Shown in pieces: positions 47,101 through 56,693 of a stretch of DNA of 64,000 bases. Both the position numbers and the translations under genes were made by a program. The stretch is taken from positions 118,415,751-118,479,750 of the forward strand of contig CAXKWD010000001.1 of NCBI GenBank assembly GCA_964059195.1, written 5' to 3'. The DNA comes from Ectobius pallidus. Lineage: Eukaryota; Arthropoda; Insecta; Blattodea; Ectobiidae. The notes beneath the pieces are model-generated. The model saw only the letters and a list, made by a program, of their open reading frames with translations, was not told the origin of the DNA and searched no databases. Numbering within the stretch: the stretch's first letter is position 1; each line of letters starts with the position of its first letter.

Positions 47101-49716
47101 AGCAAGTTTCCTGTAGCAGCCTCCATCATAAACAATTCCATCTATGTCGATGACATAGTGGCCACAGCTGCTACGCTGTCTGAGGCCAAGGTTATTGTCT
47201 CTCAGCTGAGAGAGCTTCTCCCCCTAGGTGGATTCAATCCTCGTAAGTGGAGTTCCAATTCTGTGGAACTGCTCCAAGACGTTCCTCCTGAGCTGCGGGA
47301 GTCTCTCGACCACAGAACCTTTGGTGATTCTGACACCTCTTCCATAAAGGCACTAGGCCTCATATGGCAACCTTCTGACGATATGCTCAGGATCGAAACT
47401 TCAGTCGATCCCTCCAAGCCATTCACCACCTGTTCCAGAAGGACATTGCTATCTTGTATAGCCTCTATTTTTGATCCCCTTGGTCTAATATGCCCTATAG
47501 TGTCCTACTGCAAGATTCTGTTCCAATCTTTGTGGAAGGAGACTAGTTCATGGGACCAGCCCATTCCTTCTGCGGTCGCCGACAAGTGGCGCAAGATTCA
47601 CAACCAACTTCAGTTCATCTCCAGCATCGCTATCCCTCGGCTAGCATTACAGCAGAACTTCGTATCTGTGCAGTTGCACGGTTTCTGTGATGCTAGCGAG
47701 GTGGCATATGGCGCCTGTCTGTACATACGATCTACTAATCACCTCGATAAGGCCAAGAGCTGTCTGCTTTGTGCCAAGTCTAGGGTTGCCCCTTTGAAGG
47801 CAACGACTATACCTCGCCTTGAATTGTTGGCAGCTCACTTGTTGGCAACGTTAGTTCACCGGGTGTTACCTACGTTGCAACTTTCTATAAGTTCAGTACA
47901 CCTGTGGAGTGACTCCAAGGTTGTACTTGGTTGGTTAAACCATTCACCTTCTAAACTTAAGACTTTCGTGGCTAACAGAGTCGCGGACGTCCAAGAATTC
48001 ACTGCCATTGAATCTTGGTCGCATGTGTCATCTAAGGACAATCCCGCTGATCTCATCTCTAGGGGAGCCACCCCTTCTGACCTACTTAACAACTCTCTGT
48101 GGTGGTCAGGCCCTTCTTGGCTTACTGCCGACTCCACTCAGTGGCCCAGTTTGCCCACTGAGCTCAAGTCTTCGTCTCTCCCAGAGGTGAAGATAGCAGC
48201 GCTAGTCACCATCGAAACCTCTAGCTTAAGCCCATGGCTGACTAAGTTTTCACACTTGAAAACAATCAGGGTCATGGCTTATGTGCGACGTTTCATTAAT
48301 AATTACTTGAAACTCAAGTCACCTATCAATGGCCCTTTGCTGCCGTCAGAGCTTACTGAAGCTTTGCATTCTTGCATTAGAATCATTCAAAGGAATGCTT
48401 TCAGAAAGGAAATTCAAGCATTGTCTTCCTCGCAAGATTTGCCTTCTTCTAGTAAGATCCGGCAACTATGCCCCTTTATTCAGGATAACATCCTGCGTGT
48501 AGGTGGACGTCTAAGTCGGTCCAACCTACCCTTTGACAACAAGCATCAGATATTACTTCCTGCAGAGCATGCTTTCACCAGGCAGTTAGTTCTCCATGTG
48601 CACTTGCATCTAGGTCATGCAGGACCTCAGCTAGTCATCTCACACTTGCGAGAGTCGTATTGGATCCCTTGCATTCGCAAGCTGGTTCGCAGTGTACGGA
48701 GGCGCTGTAGTGTTTGCTTCCGCTTTGAGGCTCAGGCTTTTCAGCAAAAGATGGCTGATCTGCCTCCTGAGAGAGTAAATCCTCTCCCTCCTTTCACAAA
48801 CTCTAGTGTGGACTACGCCGGTCCATTCTCTCTCAAGTTTGGTGGCCCGCGGTCCAAGGTGACTACCAAAGCCTACGTTGCTATTTTTGTCTGCATGTCC
48901 ACGAAGGCCGTACACGTTGAGCTAGTGACTTCGCTCACCTCACGTGCCTTCCTGGCGGCATTGTCAAGGTTCACAAGTCGTCGTGGAATTCCAAGTTCAA
49001 TCACTTGTGATAATGGTAGAAACTTTGTCGGAGCCCACGCCGACCTGCAGAACCTCTCTAGGCTTTTGATGTCATCAGAACATCACTCCGCAGTGCAAGA
49101 CGCCACTGCGCATTTGAACATTCATTGGCGTTTCTTGCCTCCTCACTCTCCACACATGGGAGGGCTTCATGAGGCGGCAGTACGCTCTTTGAAGTTCCAC
49201 TTGAAGAGGATGTCTTCGTCCTGTAAGTACACTTACGAGGAGATGTCTACTGTTCTCACACAAATTGAGTCATTCTTGAATTCACGTCCTTTGATGTCGT
49301 TATCTGAGGACGTGGATGACTTTGGATATTTGTCTCCCGGCCACTTTCTTATTGGCAAGCCCATTGTGTCGGTGCCCAGTCCTGACCTCTCTGGTGGGTA
49401 CAGCCTGCGTTCCCGTTGGAACCATCTTCAGCAGATGGTCACTTGTATTTGGAAGAAGTGGTCCGTGGATTATCTCCACACGCTACAGCGTCGTGCAAGG
49501 TGGCATAAGGTACTGCCAGACGTTCCTTTGGGTACCCCTGTATTGGTTCTCGAGGACAATGTACCTCCTCATAGGTGGGTGCTTGGTCTGGTGCACCAAG
49601 TACACCCAGGCCCAGACGGCCTTGTCAGAGTTGTCACTGTGCGCACTGTCTCAGGCACTTATAAGAGGCCCCTCATCAAGTTGGCTCCTCTGCCTGTCAG
49701 TGAAGAGGGACAGTGA
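44143..49716 (+). CDS. gag-pol: BEL/Pao Gag-Pol polyprotein (1,857 aa)
   Basis: One uninterrupted frame encodes the whole replication machinery. The N-terminal Gag has an Ala/Glu-rich coiled coil (about 97-130) and a BEL-type Gag domain (about 246-415, LPEIRLPQFNGNPSEW). It then has a zinc knuckle C450-x2-C453-x4-H458-x4-C463 and further Cys/His pairs (484-514). The aspartic protease has LLDSGSDC at 561-568 (catalytic D563). Reverse transcriptase spans about 870-1060, with D925 and YVDD at 1001-1004. RNase H carries D1183, E1227, D1257 and D1303. Integrase has H1487/H1492, C1522/C1525 and the triad D1557, D1623, E1676. The C-terminal BEL-type domain lies at about 1755-1850. All key residues are present. 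There is no gag-pol frameshift, so both are made from one polyprotein. The start at ATG 44143 is the first in frame with Gag-like sequence. It acts in cytoplasmic particles, then integrates in the nucleus. Confidence 0.97.
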   Translation: MSSPDGLTALKAKRVPIKAQITRQVNVISNLAIEDVTYPELKKYESKLDELAAKFDLVQTEIDGVDYSDAEEAYRAEVDAVISRGNSQLCKFLQALSDKEAQAQLALAREEAEAKRAEAHAQAEAAQKAKIRRFEYLQSQLLRQMQIMREYEIEDLTTLHEARIRRSEFVEIFKAYKSDYAHVAIDEAYQDHEFDFHAVEADYYKVISFFDSMIAEKKQLYEPEQAQTASQRSSLDPVTPLLPKLPEIRLPQFNGNPSEWIEFRDTFSSLVIQHRHISDMDKYQYLKSCLSSEVSTVIQNIPVSAATFQVAWQTLIDRFDNDRLIANTHLDNLFSPPQIERYSAESLQKYLDHFISTVHALNSLNTEVELSDLIITRIIIDKLPMNLIREWESSVKIGKLPTLKELFVFLESRVRILQMTDAATKSQAAKSVPSSPAPSKSKSSSSRPKCLCCRTAVHDLFSCSDFRSMTFAQRDQFVRDRKLCRVCLYSQGHANNCRTFQCRRCAGRHSTFLHDPTSDSHQAANTAGVMASSQTQQRCLLPTATVRILDSDGSPVEATALLDSGSDCNLISNRLFRRLGLAPHAQRTTLAGILSTNVSTHKLTSITIQSRVTSWRYNAQAIVVPKISEKRFPNSFIETKDWNIPPNLPLADPFFSRPKCVDLLLGVEICAQVVCPGQISTCELPTIQNSHLGWYFAGKLPSAPFPSQRCHTSNGHRRRSTAKRYLEASPNEPECSEAMSSNYSAFLTADQLVSNQLSRFWELERVSNSAPFPDESVCEQHFAANTQRDSDGRYIVKLPFVSAPESLGSTVLQAQKRFFSLEKRLSSNETLREEYNRFMDDYLKLGHMKPASRSSLGKYEYIIPHHPVLKPSSTTTKLRVVFDASAKSSSGKSLNDILAVGPVVQPDLFSILLRFRFNPVAFTADIEKMYRQVLVHPDHQPLQQIYWRTSVSDPIQLFDLTTVTYGTASASFLATRALKQLAIDEGSKFPVAASIINNSIYVDDIVATAATLSEAKVIVSQLRELLPLGGFNPRKWSSNSVELLQDVPPELRESLDHRTFGDSDTSSIKALGLIWQPSDDMLRIETSVDPSKPFTTCSRRTLLSCIASIFDPLGLICPIVSYCKILFQSLWKETSSWDQPIPSAVADKWRKIHNQLQFISSIAIPRLALQQNFVSVQLHGFCDASEVAYGACLYIRSTNHLDKAKSCLLCAKSRVAPLKATTIPRLELLAAHLLATLVHRVLPTLQLSISSVHLWSDSKVVLGWLNHSPSKLKTFVANRVADVQEFTAIESWSHVSSKDNPADLISRGATPSDLLNNSLWWSGPSWLTADSTQWPSLPTELKSSSLPEVKIAALVTIETSSLSPWLTKFSHLKTIRVMAYVRRFINNYLKLKSPINGPLLPSELTEALHSCIRIIQRNAFRKEIQALSSSQDLPSSSKIRQLCPFIQDNILRVGGRLSRSNLPFDNKHQILLPAEHAFTRQLVLHVHLHLGHAGPQLVISHLRESYWIPCIRKLVRSVRRRCSVCFRFEAQAFQQKMADLPPERVNPLPPFTNSSVDYAGPFSLKFGGPRSKVTTKAYVAIFVCMSTKAVHVELVTSLTSRAFLAALSRFTSRRGIPSSITCDNGRNFVGAHADLQNLSRLLMSSEHHSAVQDATAHLNIHWRFLPPHSPHMGGLHEAAVRSLKFHLKRMSSSCKYTYEEMSTVLTQIESFLNSRPLMSLSEDVDDFGYLSPGHFLIGKPIVSVPSPDLSGGYSLRSRWNHLQQMVTCIWKKWSVDYLHTLQRRARWHKVLPDVPLGTPVLVLEDNVPPHRWVLGLVHQVHPGPDGLVRVVTVRTVSGTYKRPLIKLAPLPVSEEGQ

Positions 49717-49881
49717 CACCTGCTTTCATTCAGAGTGCTGATGCCGGACGCATCCCACTCCACCGATTTTGACTTTATTGCGACTTGATAGTTGTTTTGG
49801 CCTCGAATCCTTGCATTCACGAATTTGCTTGACGTCACATTCTGTTAGATAATTTCACGAGCGAAATTATCGCGGGCAATA
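49717..49881 (+). other. 3' non-coding stretch before the 3' LTR
   Basis: It contains a perfect CRE palindrome TGACGTCA (49830-49837) and a perfect inverted pair GATAATTTC/GAAATTATC (49848-49856 and 49863-49871). The bases immediately before the LTR (GCGGGCAATA) are not the purine run expected of a polypurine tract. Confidence 0.75.
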
Positions 49882-51121
49882 TGTTCCGTCCAGCATTCGT
49901 GTCTGGCCGGATTTGAGGCATTAGCTGGTTTCGCGAGGTCATTCGCCGTGTTGCTATGGCAACAGGCTTGTGTCTTCGTTTGTTTTATTTTCTTGTTGTG
50001 TCTTCAATATAATTTTAAATATGTTTACTTATCTGTTTGTTCTTTCTCCCATCAATTCGCATCAGAAATGACATTTGACTGTCGCATCTTTCATTTTTTG
50101 GATAGTCATGTTATAATCTCCAACCCAAAGTTTCAGTCTGATTATTTTTTAGTATATTTTATTCATAATTTTGTGTTTTTAAAGAAACAATTCAGTTTTG
50201 AAGTAATGCTATTAATTCTCTTATTTATGTTTTAGTATTTTAATGTAACTTAATTGATTTATTTCCAAGATTAATTATTTATTGTTTTTCTTGGCCAATG
50301 GGATTCTTGCTTTACGTCACATGTCGTGACGTCTGTCATTCTTGCTATTCATTCTTATTCTCTCGTTCGAAGCTTTCGCCAGGCTAGTTTTCAGTTCAGA
50401 ATTCTGAATCTAGTTATTATTGTCGAGCTGGGAATTTGAAGTTTCCCAGCCCTAGTTATTGCAGAGACGCAATTTAATACGTTCTTCAAAGTAATTTATT
50501 TGTGATTCAATTACAAATGTGTGAAGCCAAGTTTTTTACTTCCCTGATCAAACCGTATGGACTTGAATGCGTAACTTATTAAGTAAAAGGATTTACTGTA
50601 AGTACTGCTGTGAAGTGAATATTTCAGAGTGCTTAATTTTAGTTGCAGTGTCGAAGCAACATCTAAAGGTTCTTCTTTTCGGTCGAAGCAGCAAGTCGAC
50701 CTTAAAATAATTTGCTGATAGTGTGCATTCACTTCAAGAATAGTGAAATTCTTTCTCAGTCGTCCGAGCAAGCGCGACTATAAAAATTGCTCTGCTCTGG
50801 TCCTCCGAGCTATTCATCAGTCTTATAAGGCAAGCATGCCTTATTTTCCAGAAGGAGCTTACTAAGTCGTCTCCCCTTGACTTCATCAACATTTCATCTT
50901 CTTCGGCACCGCTAGGAAGAGGAATTTATTTGTAAAGCAAGATACAAAATTCCATCTTGTATTTTAAAGGGTCTATTTATCATTTTGTCCATTGTGCTCT
51001 TTGTATCTTTCAAGGGGCTCAATAAATGTATTTTAAACTTGACTTAGTGTAGCATCCTTCAAACCGGAGAGGTTTCCCCGTGTCCCTATCTCGCCTGCGA
51101 GCTACCGTGGGAGCGGGAACA
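49882..51121 (+). repeat. 3' LTR
   Basis: Same length as the 5' LTR, with no difference found in side-by-side reading. It contains the TATA box at 50779-50785 and the AATAAA at 51021-51026 that should end the retrotransposon RNA. Confidence 0.96.
51021..51026 (+). terminator. Poly(A) signal in the 3' LTR
   Basis: AATAAA, preceded by the same 10-bp stem as in the 5' LTR. Confidence 0.72.
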
Positions 51122-51125
51122 TATT

Positions 51126-52265
51126 TTTGGGATGTTCTGTTATTTATTTTTACTAAAGTCGAATTATGTAACTAAATTGTAATAAGTAATGGAACGCTTA
51201 TTTTTTAAATTACTGATAAAGACACAAGCAACACAGTTAGGAATCGCTACATAAATAATCACTTAGAAAATTCCAGTTAAAAAATCCATTAACCAGTAAA
51301 TTCTCTTTTGACTGTTTAACTAGAATTCTGAAACCATATATTATTACAAAATGCTTTCTGAAGGAAGGTGTTGATATTTATGTAATTAATTTTACAGCTA
51401 GAGAAATTTAATTAGCAATATAGCGAAGCCTATATACGAATTTAAGGGATTAAATGCTTTTTGAGTAGATGATGATATAAGAGAGAGAGAAAATCTTGGC
51501 GGCTTAAGCGACGTGTTTTAATTACTTTCCAGTTAAGCTCGTCAATAAAATCAAGGCCTTTATGTCTATGTAACTTAGTCAAGTTTTGCAGGTCTAATGC
51601 AAACCCTGTTATGAGTACTTGTAGTTATTTTATAGTGTAAAATACTTGAGATCTATTGATGTTTTCGTCACTTGCTTAGTTTTTGTTTCTTTGCTTTCGC
51701 AGCGTCTTGTTTATATTTCTTACTTTGAAATAATATTAATGTTTAATTAATTAATACGTAACCTATTTTTTCCCATTTAATTATTCGTACACTTAGGTTT
51801 GAAACAAGGATACTAATAAGGTAAGCAATAAAGTTCTATAAAGTCTATACTGATCTTACTTAAGTTTTTTGTTCGACCATACTGCAATACGCTTATTACA
51901 TGTGACGTAACTGTATCATAATTATATTAATTTCGAAACTGATTTTCATTAGACCATCGGTGTGGTATCGATTACTATCGAAAACGGAACGATCTTGATA
52001 CCTTGAAAGTAGCAACTGAAAACTGCAAAATAGACATCCTGTATTTAAAATAAAATAAATTCTGTTCGCGTTAACTGTAATATCATACTAAAATGACTTA
52101 TTTTCGTGTTGTCTAAATCCGTTGGTTTCAAGAGAAAGAATCTTTAAAACGAATATTTTTTACTGGACGCCATAAGCTGAAATCTGTCGCAGAAGGCAAG
52201 AACAGCTGATCGCAAAGGGCAGTGTGGCCTTTAAAGAATCCAATACAGTTTCTCAAAACTTAAAT
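51126..52265. other. Intergenic DNA, nothing recognised
   Basis: AT-rich DNA between the BEL insertion and the next MITE, with no recognised gene or repeat. Confidence 0.5.
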
Positions 52266-52273
52266 GTTTAGAC

Positions 52274-52452
52274 CATACCTGAGCAACTGAGGGGAAACGT
52301 TTTAGTACCCCACCCATGCTGTGACGTATGAAACCTGCTCTTCATGTTCAGTGTCACGTCGAAACTGCTTTATTCTGACGTCAAGGGCGACTGTAGGGGG
52401 AGAGATTACCCCACCGCACAGTGGCACAATGTGAACCAGTTGCGCACCCGTG
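52274..52452. mobile_element. hAT-type MITE (179 bp)
   Basis: A perfect 8-bp duplication GTTTAGAC (52266-52273 and 52453-52460) flanks ends CATACCTGAGCAACTG (left) and CACGGGTGCGCAACTG (reverse-complemented right). The GCAACTG core of these ends resembles a common hAT terminal repeat type. There is no coding capacity. Confidence 0.82.
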
Positions 52453-52460
52453 GTTTAGAC

Positions 52461-53216
52461 TAATTATGGTCGTACAAAAGACTCGTTGCATAATGCACTA
52501 TTATTTCATGATTTTGTCATTTTATTTCAGTTTACACGCATCTATAGCCTATATAGCCTACCATGGTGAAGTTCAATAAGGCAATAATCTCATATAATGT
52601 TAAACATCCTAAATGTGTTCCCAAACAGCCTTGTAAAATAAAATTATTCATGAAAAATTAAGTAGGAAAATGTTGGCTGAATATTTCACCTTTAAAACAA
52701 GAACTTTTATACCTTACATAAGAACATTTACATTCAAGATATGTATTCTTGTAAATGTAGAAGAAAGCAAAAGATTTATAGCTGGTCTTAATGAACTAAT
52801 CTCAAATTCAAAGTTTCTGGTGTAAGCAAAACAAGAGAAACCCCTAACAAGTAGAGCAGGTTGCGTGCTAGTGTGCCTTGAACAATATAATTTTTGTCTG
52901 CATGTGTCTGTTTCCATGAATTCTAATGAAGCGTAGTTAAAGATTCAGCCTTTCTCCTTCATGACGGGTTTACATAGGATCCATGTTTGCATTAGCAGGC
53001 TATGAAACTGTGACTCTATTGTACCCTTGCAGCTAGCAGCTCCAGAAGCAGTTGAAACTTCAAGTATCACTTTGTAAACGTCAGTCAAGGAAACTGCTAA
53101 GGTACCGTACTAAAGGTGAAGGAATTCTATTATAGACTTGGATTCCCGAAGCTCTTAGAATGATTAGATGAGCAAAAATTTGCACAGTTTCGTCCTTGTC
53201 TTTTGTACTTGCAAAA
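52461..53216. other. Intergenic DNA, nothing recognised
   Basis: No gene or element recognised. Confidence 0.5.
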
Positions 53217-53222
53217 TTAATT

Positions 53223-53622
53223 CAGGATGTCCACCACATTCTGGAACGTCAGAGAAAGTCATTGAAATTGAAATCGGTCAGGGAACGTCAGGGAATTTAG
53301 TAAGGCATAGGAAAAAGTCAGGGGAATCTGTAAAAAGAAGTATGGAATAATCATGGAGAATAATTCAGTGATCAAAATGTGAGGGGCGTGTATTTCTCTC
53401 CAGTCTGCTCTAACCCAGACTGTCTAAGCAGTTTTCTTCCAGTACTTGAGCTAATCATTTCTATCTATTTTATTTTGATGGAGGAGGCCGGATTTTTTTG
53501 TTTTGTTTTGTTTACAAAGAACTTTGAAAACATTGTTTTTTTTTTTTGTGGTCTGGGAAAATGGAAGTTTCTGGTTGTGGAAAGTCAGGGAAATTCATTT
53601 TGAAATTTCTGTGGACATCCTG
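53223..53622. mobile_element. Short TIR element (400 bp) with TTAATT duplication
   Basis: Perfect 12-bp ends CAGGATGTCCAC (left) and GTGGACATCCTG (right) are flanked by the direct repeat TTAATT (53217-53222 and 53623-53628). GTCAGGGAA-type words recur near both ends as subterminal repeats. No transposase is readable. The superfamily is uncertain because a TTAA-specific or a 6-bp duplicating family would both fit. Confidence 0.75.
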
Positions 53623-53628
53623 TTAATT

Positions 53629-54915
53629 ATTTTTGTTAATAACTTCATGGGCATAACTCTTTCAGATGCACTGCAGCAGTCCAGCATTTATTATACTAAA
53701 TTCCTGTTGTTAGTTCGAAAAAAATTAAAGGAGCGAAAGTAATTAATTGTACCCAATTATTTCGGCTTGTAATAGACACGATAATATCAAGAACTGATAA
53801 TATTGGGAAAGCATGAATCCGATTTTAGCATGACAGAAAACGAAACGTTAGTAACTTTAGAGCTGGTTAATTTAAATAAGGGCAGTATTTTCCTCACAAA
53901 ACGATATTAAGTCTCTACCTATTGAGATATAATTTTTAAATAATACACTGTATATAGCAATGTATTGCAATGCATTCCAATCCCGTCGATTTTGTCTATT
54001 AAGTGATTGTTCTGATTTTCTAAACGAAAACAATGATTTTGAAAACGAAAAATAACAGTAAAATGCCCCAAAACTTTCCGGTAACCGACTGTTTCCTTCG
54101 CCTCATCATTCTGCGTGCACTAAAGGCTAAAATATTTAGTGCTAACTCTAGTAAATGTGATATTTAAAAAAAAAAATGTGATACATATTTAGACATGAAG
54201 GAGCATTATCCGTTTGCCAAAATTACGCGGGATAACTGTAACATTTTCTTTCAAGAATAATGATTTAACTCATATGCCATACAGGACAAGATACAAATAT
54301 TTTGTGTAGACTTGTTTAGTTAAGTGGTGCATATAAATAATTATGTAGAATACTTAAAGATCCTTTCAGTCTTTAGTAATGTCAGATGAATTCAATGACA
54401 ACAAAGAAAAATGTTGATCTTTCTACAAGTAGAACTAAAAAGAAGGAAAAAAACCTAGTGCTACAAACTTGTCCAGGTACACGGTGTCTATCGATTTAAC
54501 AAGTGGCAGTGATATCTGGCCTTGTGTCATTTCTCAGAACCCCCTATATTTGGAGGCAACTTCTGCCGCACGCACGCACTGCGGCCTTTGCACAGAAGCG
54601 TCCCCAAACCAGGCCACTTAACGTGTCTTTTATGATCCCGATGGACGCTTGACATCACGACCCATCTGACCTATAGATATTATACATCCTCTGTATGAAT
54701 GGGCCACTTATATTCCTGGTCACTTTAAGGAACTCACGTATCTAACACAGAGATGTATAACTAGTTCCGTGTCCCGAGGCACCACAAGAGGGGGAAAAAT
54801 GCTGATTCAGAGCCTTGTGACACGTAAATAAATGTAGAAGATGTAACGGAAACGTTTGTTTTCACAAGCAATGCAAATTACGTGAACTTATTTCTCAATT
54901 GATTGTCTATATTGT
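53629..54915. other. Intergenic DNA, nothing recognised
   Basis: No gene or element recognised. Confidence 0.5.
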
Positions 54916-55014
54916 CTAGAACCAATTTCAATACATTCCCTGCTATCCTGTGAATGCCGCTAGGCTCATATCGGCAACTTAGATATTGTAATCAGTCCGC
55001 TTTTTTCCCCCCCA
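54916..55014 (+). mobile_element. 3' fragment of the repeat at 10712-11127
   Basis: From CTAGAACCAATTTCAATAC to AGTCCGCTTTTTTCCCC it matches 11024-11127, with a short internal deletion of the ATGCGCAGTGG segment. The tRNA-like part is absent. Confidence 0.78.
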
Positions 55015-56213
55015 CCTGTTCATAAAAACTACGTACAATACTTACTAATTAAGAAAAACTGCAGGTACAATTCAAACGCATTCATTATGCTTTATTCAAA
55101 TATATTCAAATAAAACTCCGGATAAAACAAATAATTATATCGTATGAGAGCCTATGGAGCAGGCATGAGATATCGGGAACAAAATATTGATGTTAATGTC
55201 GATATGAATATCGGATTAACGGCCGTGGTGATTATATGGAGATTTTCAACTTTTCACTTACTTTGTAGTTTAGAATATTTTACTTTCTTGGTAGCCAATC
55301 TAATTTTGTAGCGGTAGCTTACAGCAAGAATGAAGAATCGTTCTTAAGCTTGTGCCTATGGGCATATATAATTGCATTATCTTTTCCAAACGCTTAATTG
55401 GCTATCTTTTTCTTCTATCTTGTTAATTTGTGATATGAAATCCCTTCACCGTAGAGAGCAAGTTAAAACTTGAAAATCTTCACAAATGATTAAGCCATGA
55501 CAATAATTGGGTTTTCTTCCATGCGTCGAGAGGATTAATGATGATCCTATTATCGCAGCACGTTTGAAACTGATAAATGCATTACAAATCATTCTGAATA
55601 TTGTATGTTTACAGCATTTAGACTGTTTTCTTCCGTTTCTCATCGTACATGAAAAAGAATCCAGTTATGTATATTGGACAGAGTATCTCTAATTCTACAT
55701 AAAAGTACAGAAAATCAGAAACATGCATCAATTAGCCGACGAAATATCAATGTATACTGATATTGTATTATTTTTCCTATTAATACTGCCCATGTCAAAT
55801 TTGTTGATACACTCTACACACAAGATAAATGGTTGATTGTTATTGGATCATTGAGGAACTTTATGAAAACGATAAACTGTTACCAGTATATCTGACAGTT
55901 AATAGGTATTGATGCAATCTCCCAAATATAATATCCGTGCTGGATTTGATATCCATGTTGGAAATTATCATCTCACTATCAGATTAAAAATATTCTGATA
56001 ACCTGTGTGAATTTCAGTCTTTCCCGCTTTAAGCCCAGTGTGTTTAGAATGTCTAGCTAGTCTAGCCGCTGAACAAAAATTTCCAAAACCCTCACTCATA
56101 TTAAATGGCCCTAGGGTAGGAACCAAGAACTCCAAAATTAATTATTCAAATGTTATAGCCTCGGAGAGTGAATCGTTATAGCGAGTGATTTTTGTAATTA
56201 TTAATATTTTGTA
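55015..56213. other. Intergenic DNA, nothing recognised
   Basis: No gene or element recognised. Overlapping antiparallel frames at 55446-55692 are treated as chance. Confidence 0.5.
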
Positions 56214-56272
56214 ATTATTATTATTATTGTTGTTATTATTATTATTGTTGTTATTATTATTGTTGTTATTTT
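56214..56272. repeat. (ATT/GTT)n microsatellite
   Basis: Interrupted ATT and GTT repeats. Confidence 0.9.
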
Positions 56273-56621
56273 TAATTAATAACTACAAGTGAATATAGGC
56301 CATACAGGGAGATTATCAAACTGCAGTCTGATTGTTTTCTATAGGTCTGAATTTTTAACTAACTTCGATGTATCTTTTTATGCTTGAAGAACAGCAAGGG
56401 CTTGTGAATTCCAATTTGACGGTCGGATGAACTTAAAAGGGAAAAAGCATAGGAAAGTATAATTCGTTCTGAACAGCTTCCAGGACATAACCAGATCAAT
56501 ATCACGCAGTTAGAATTCGCAGTAGATAGCAAAGAAAGGATAACACCTGCATACAAGCAACAATACATTTCCTGGAAAGTGCGGATAAAACTTTTGAAAA
56601 ATATAATACCTTCATTATAGT

Positions 56622-56635
56622 ATTTATTATTATTA

Positions 56636-56693
<58 letters not shown>
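56622..56693. repeat. (ATT)n microsatellite
   Basis: Nearly pure ATT repeat, interrupted once near 56636. Confidence 0.93.

Larger units (their letters stand above)
42373..51121 (+). mobile_element. Full-length BEL/Pao LTR retrotransposon (8,749 bp)
   Basis: Two 1,240-bp direct LTRs (TGTTCC...GGAACA) bracket a 530-nt leader, one 1,857-codon gag-pol frame and a 165-nt 3' non-coding stretch. The flanking duplication is TATT (42369-42372 and 51122-51125). It lengthens to ATATT, matching the 5-bp duplication usual for the group, if the final A of the LTR is read as target. The LTRs appear identical by eye and the frame is unbroken, so it looks recently inserted and potentially autonomous. Its coding part is clearly more GC-rich than the host DNA. 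No env-like frame is present. Confidence 0.97.

Noticed and set aside
49717..49881. An env-like gene after pol
   Set aside because: Only 165 nt separate the polyprotein stop from the 3' LTR, with no substantial frame.
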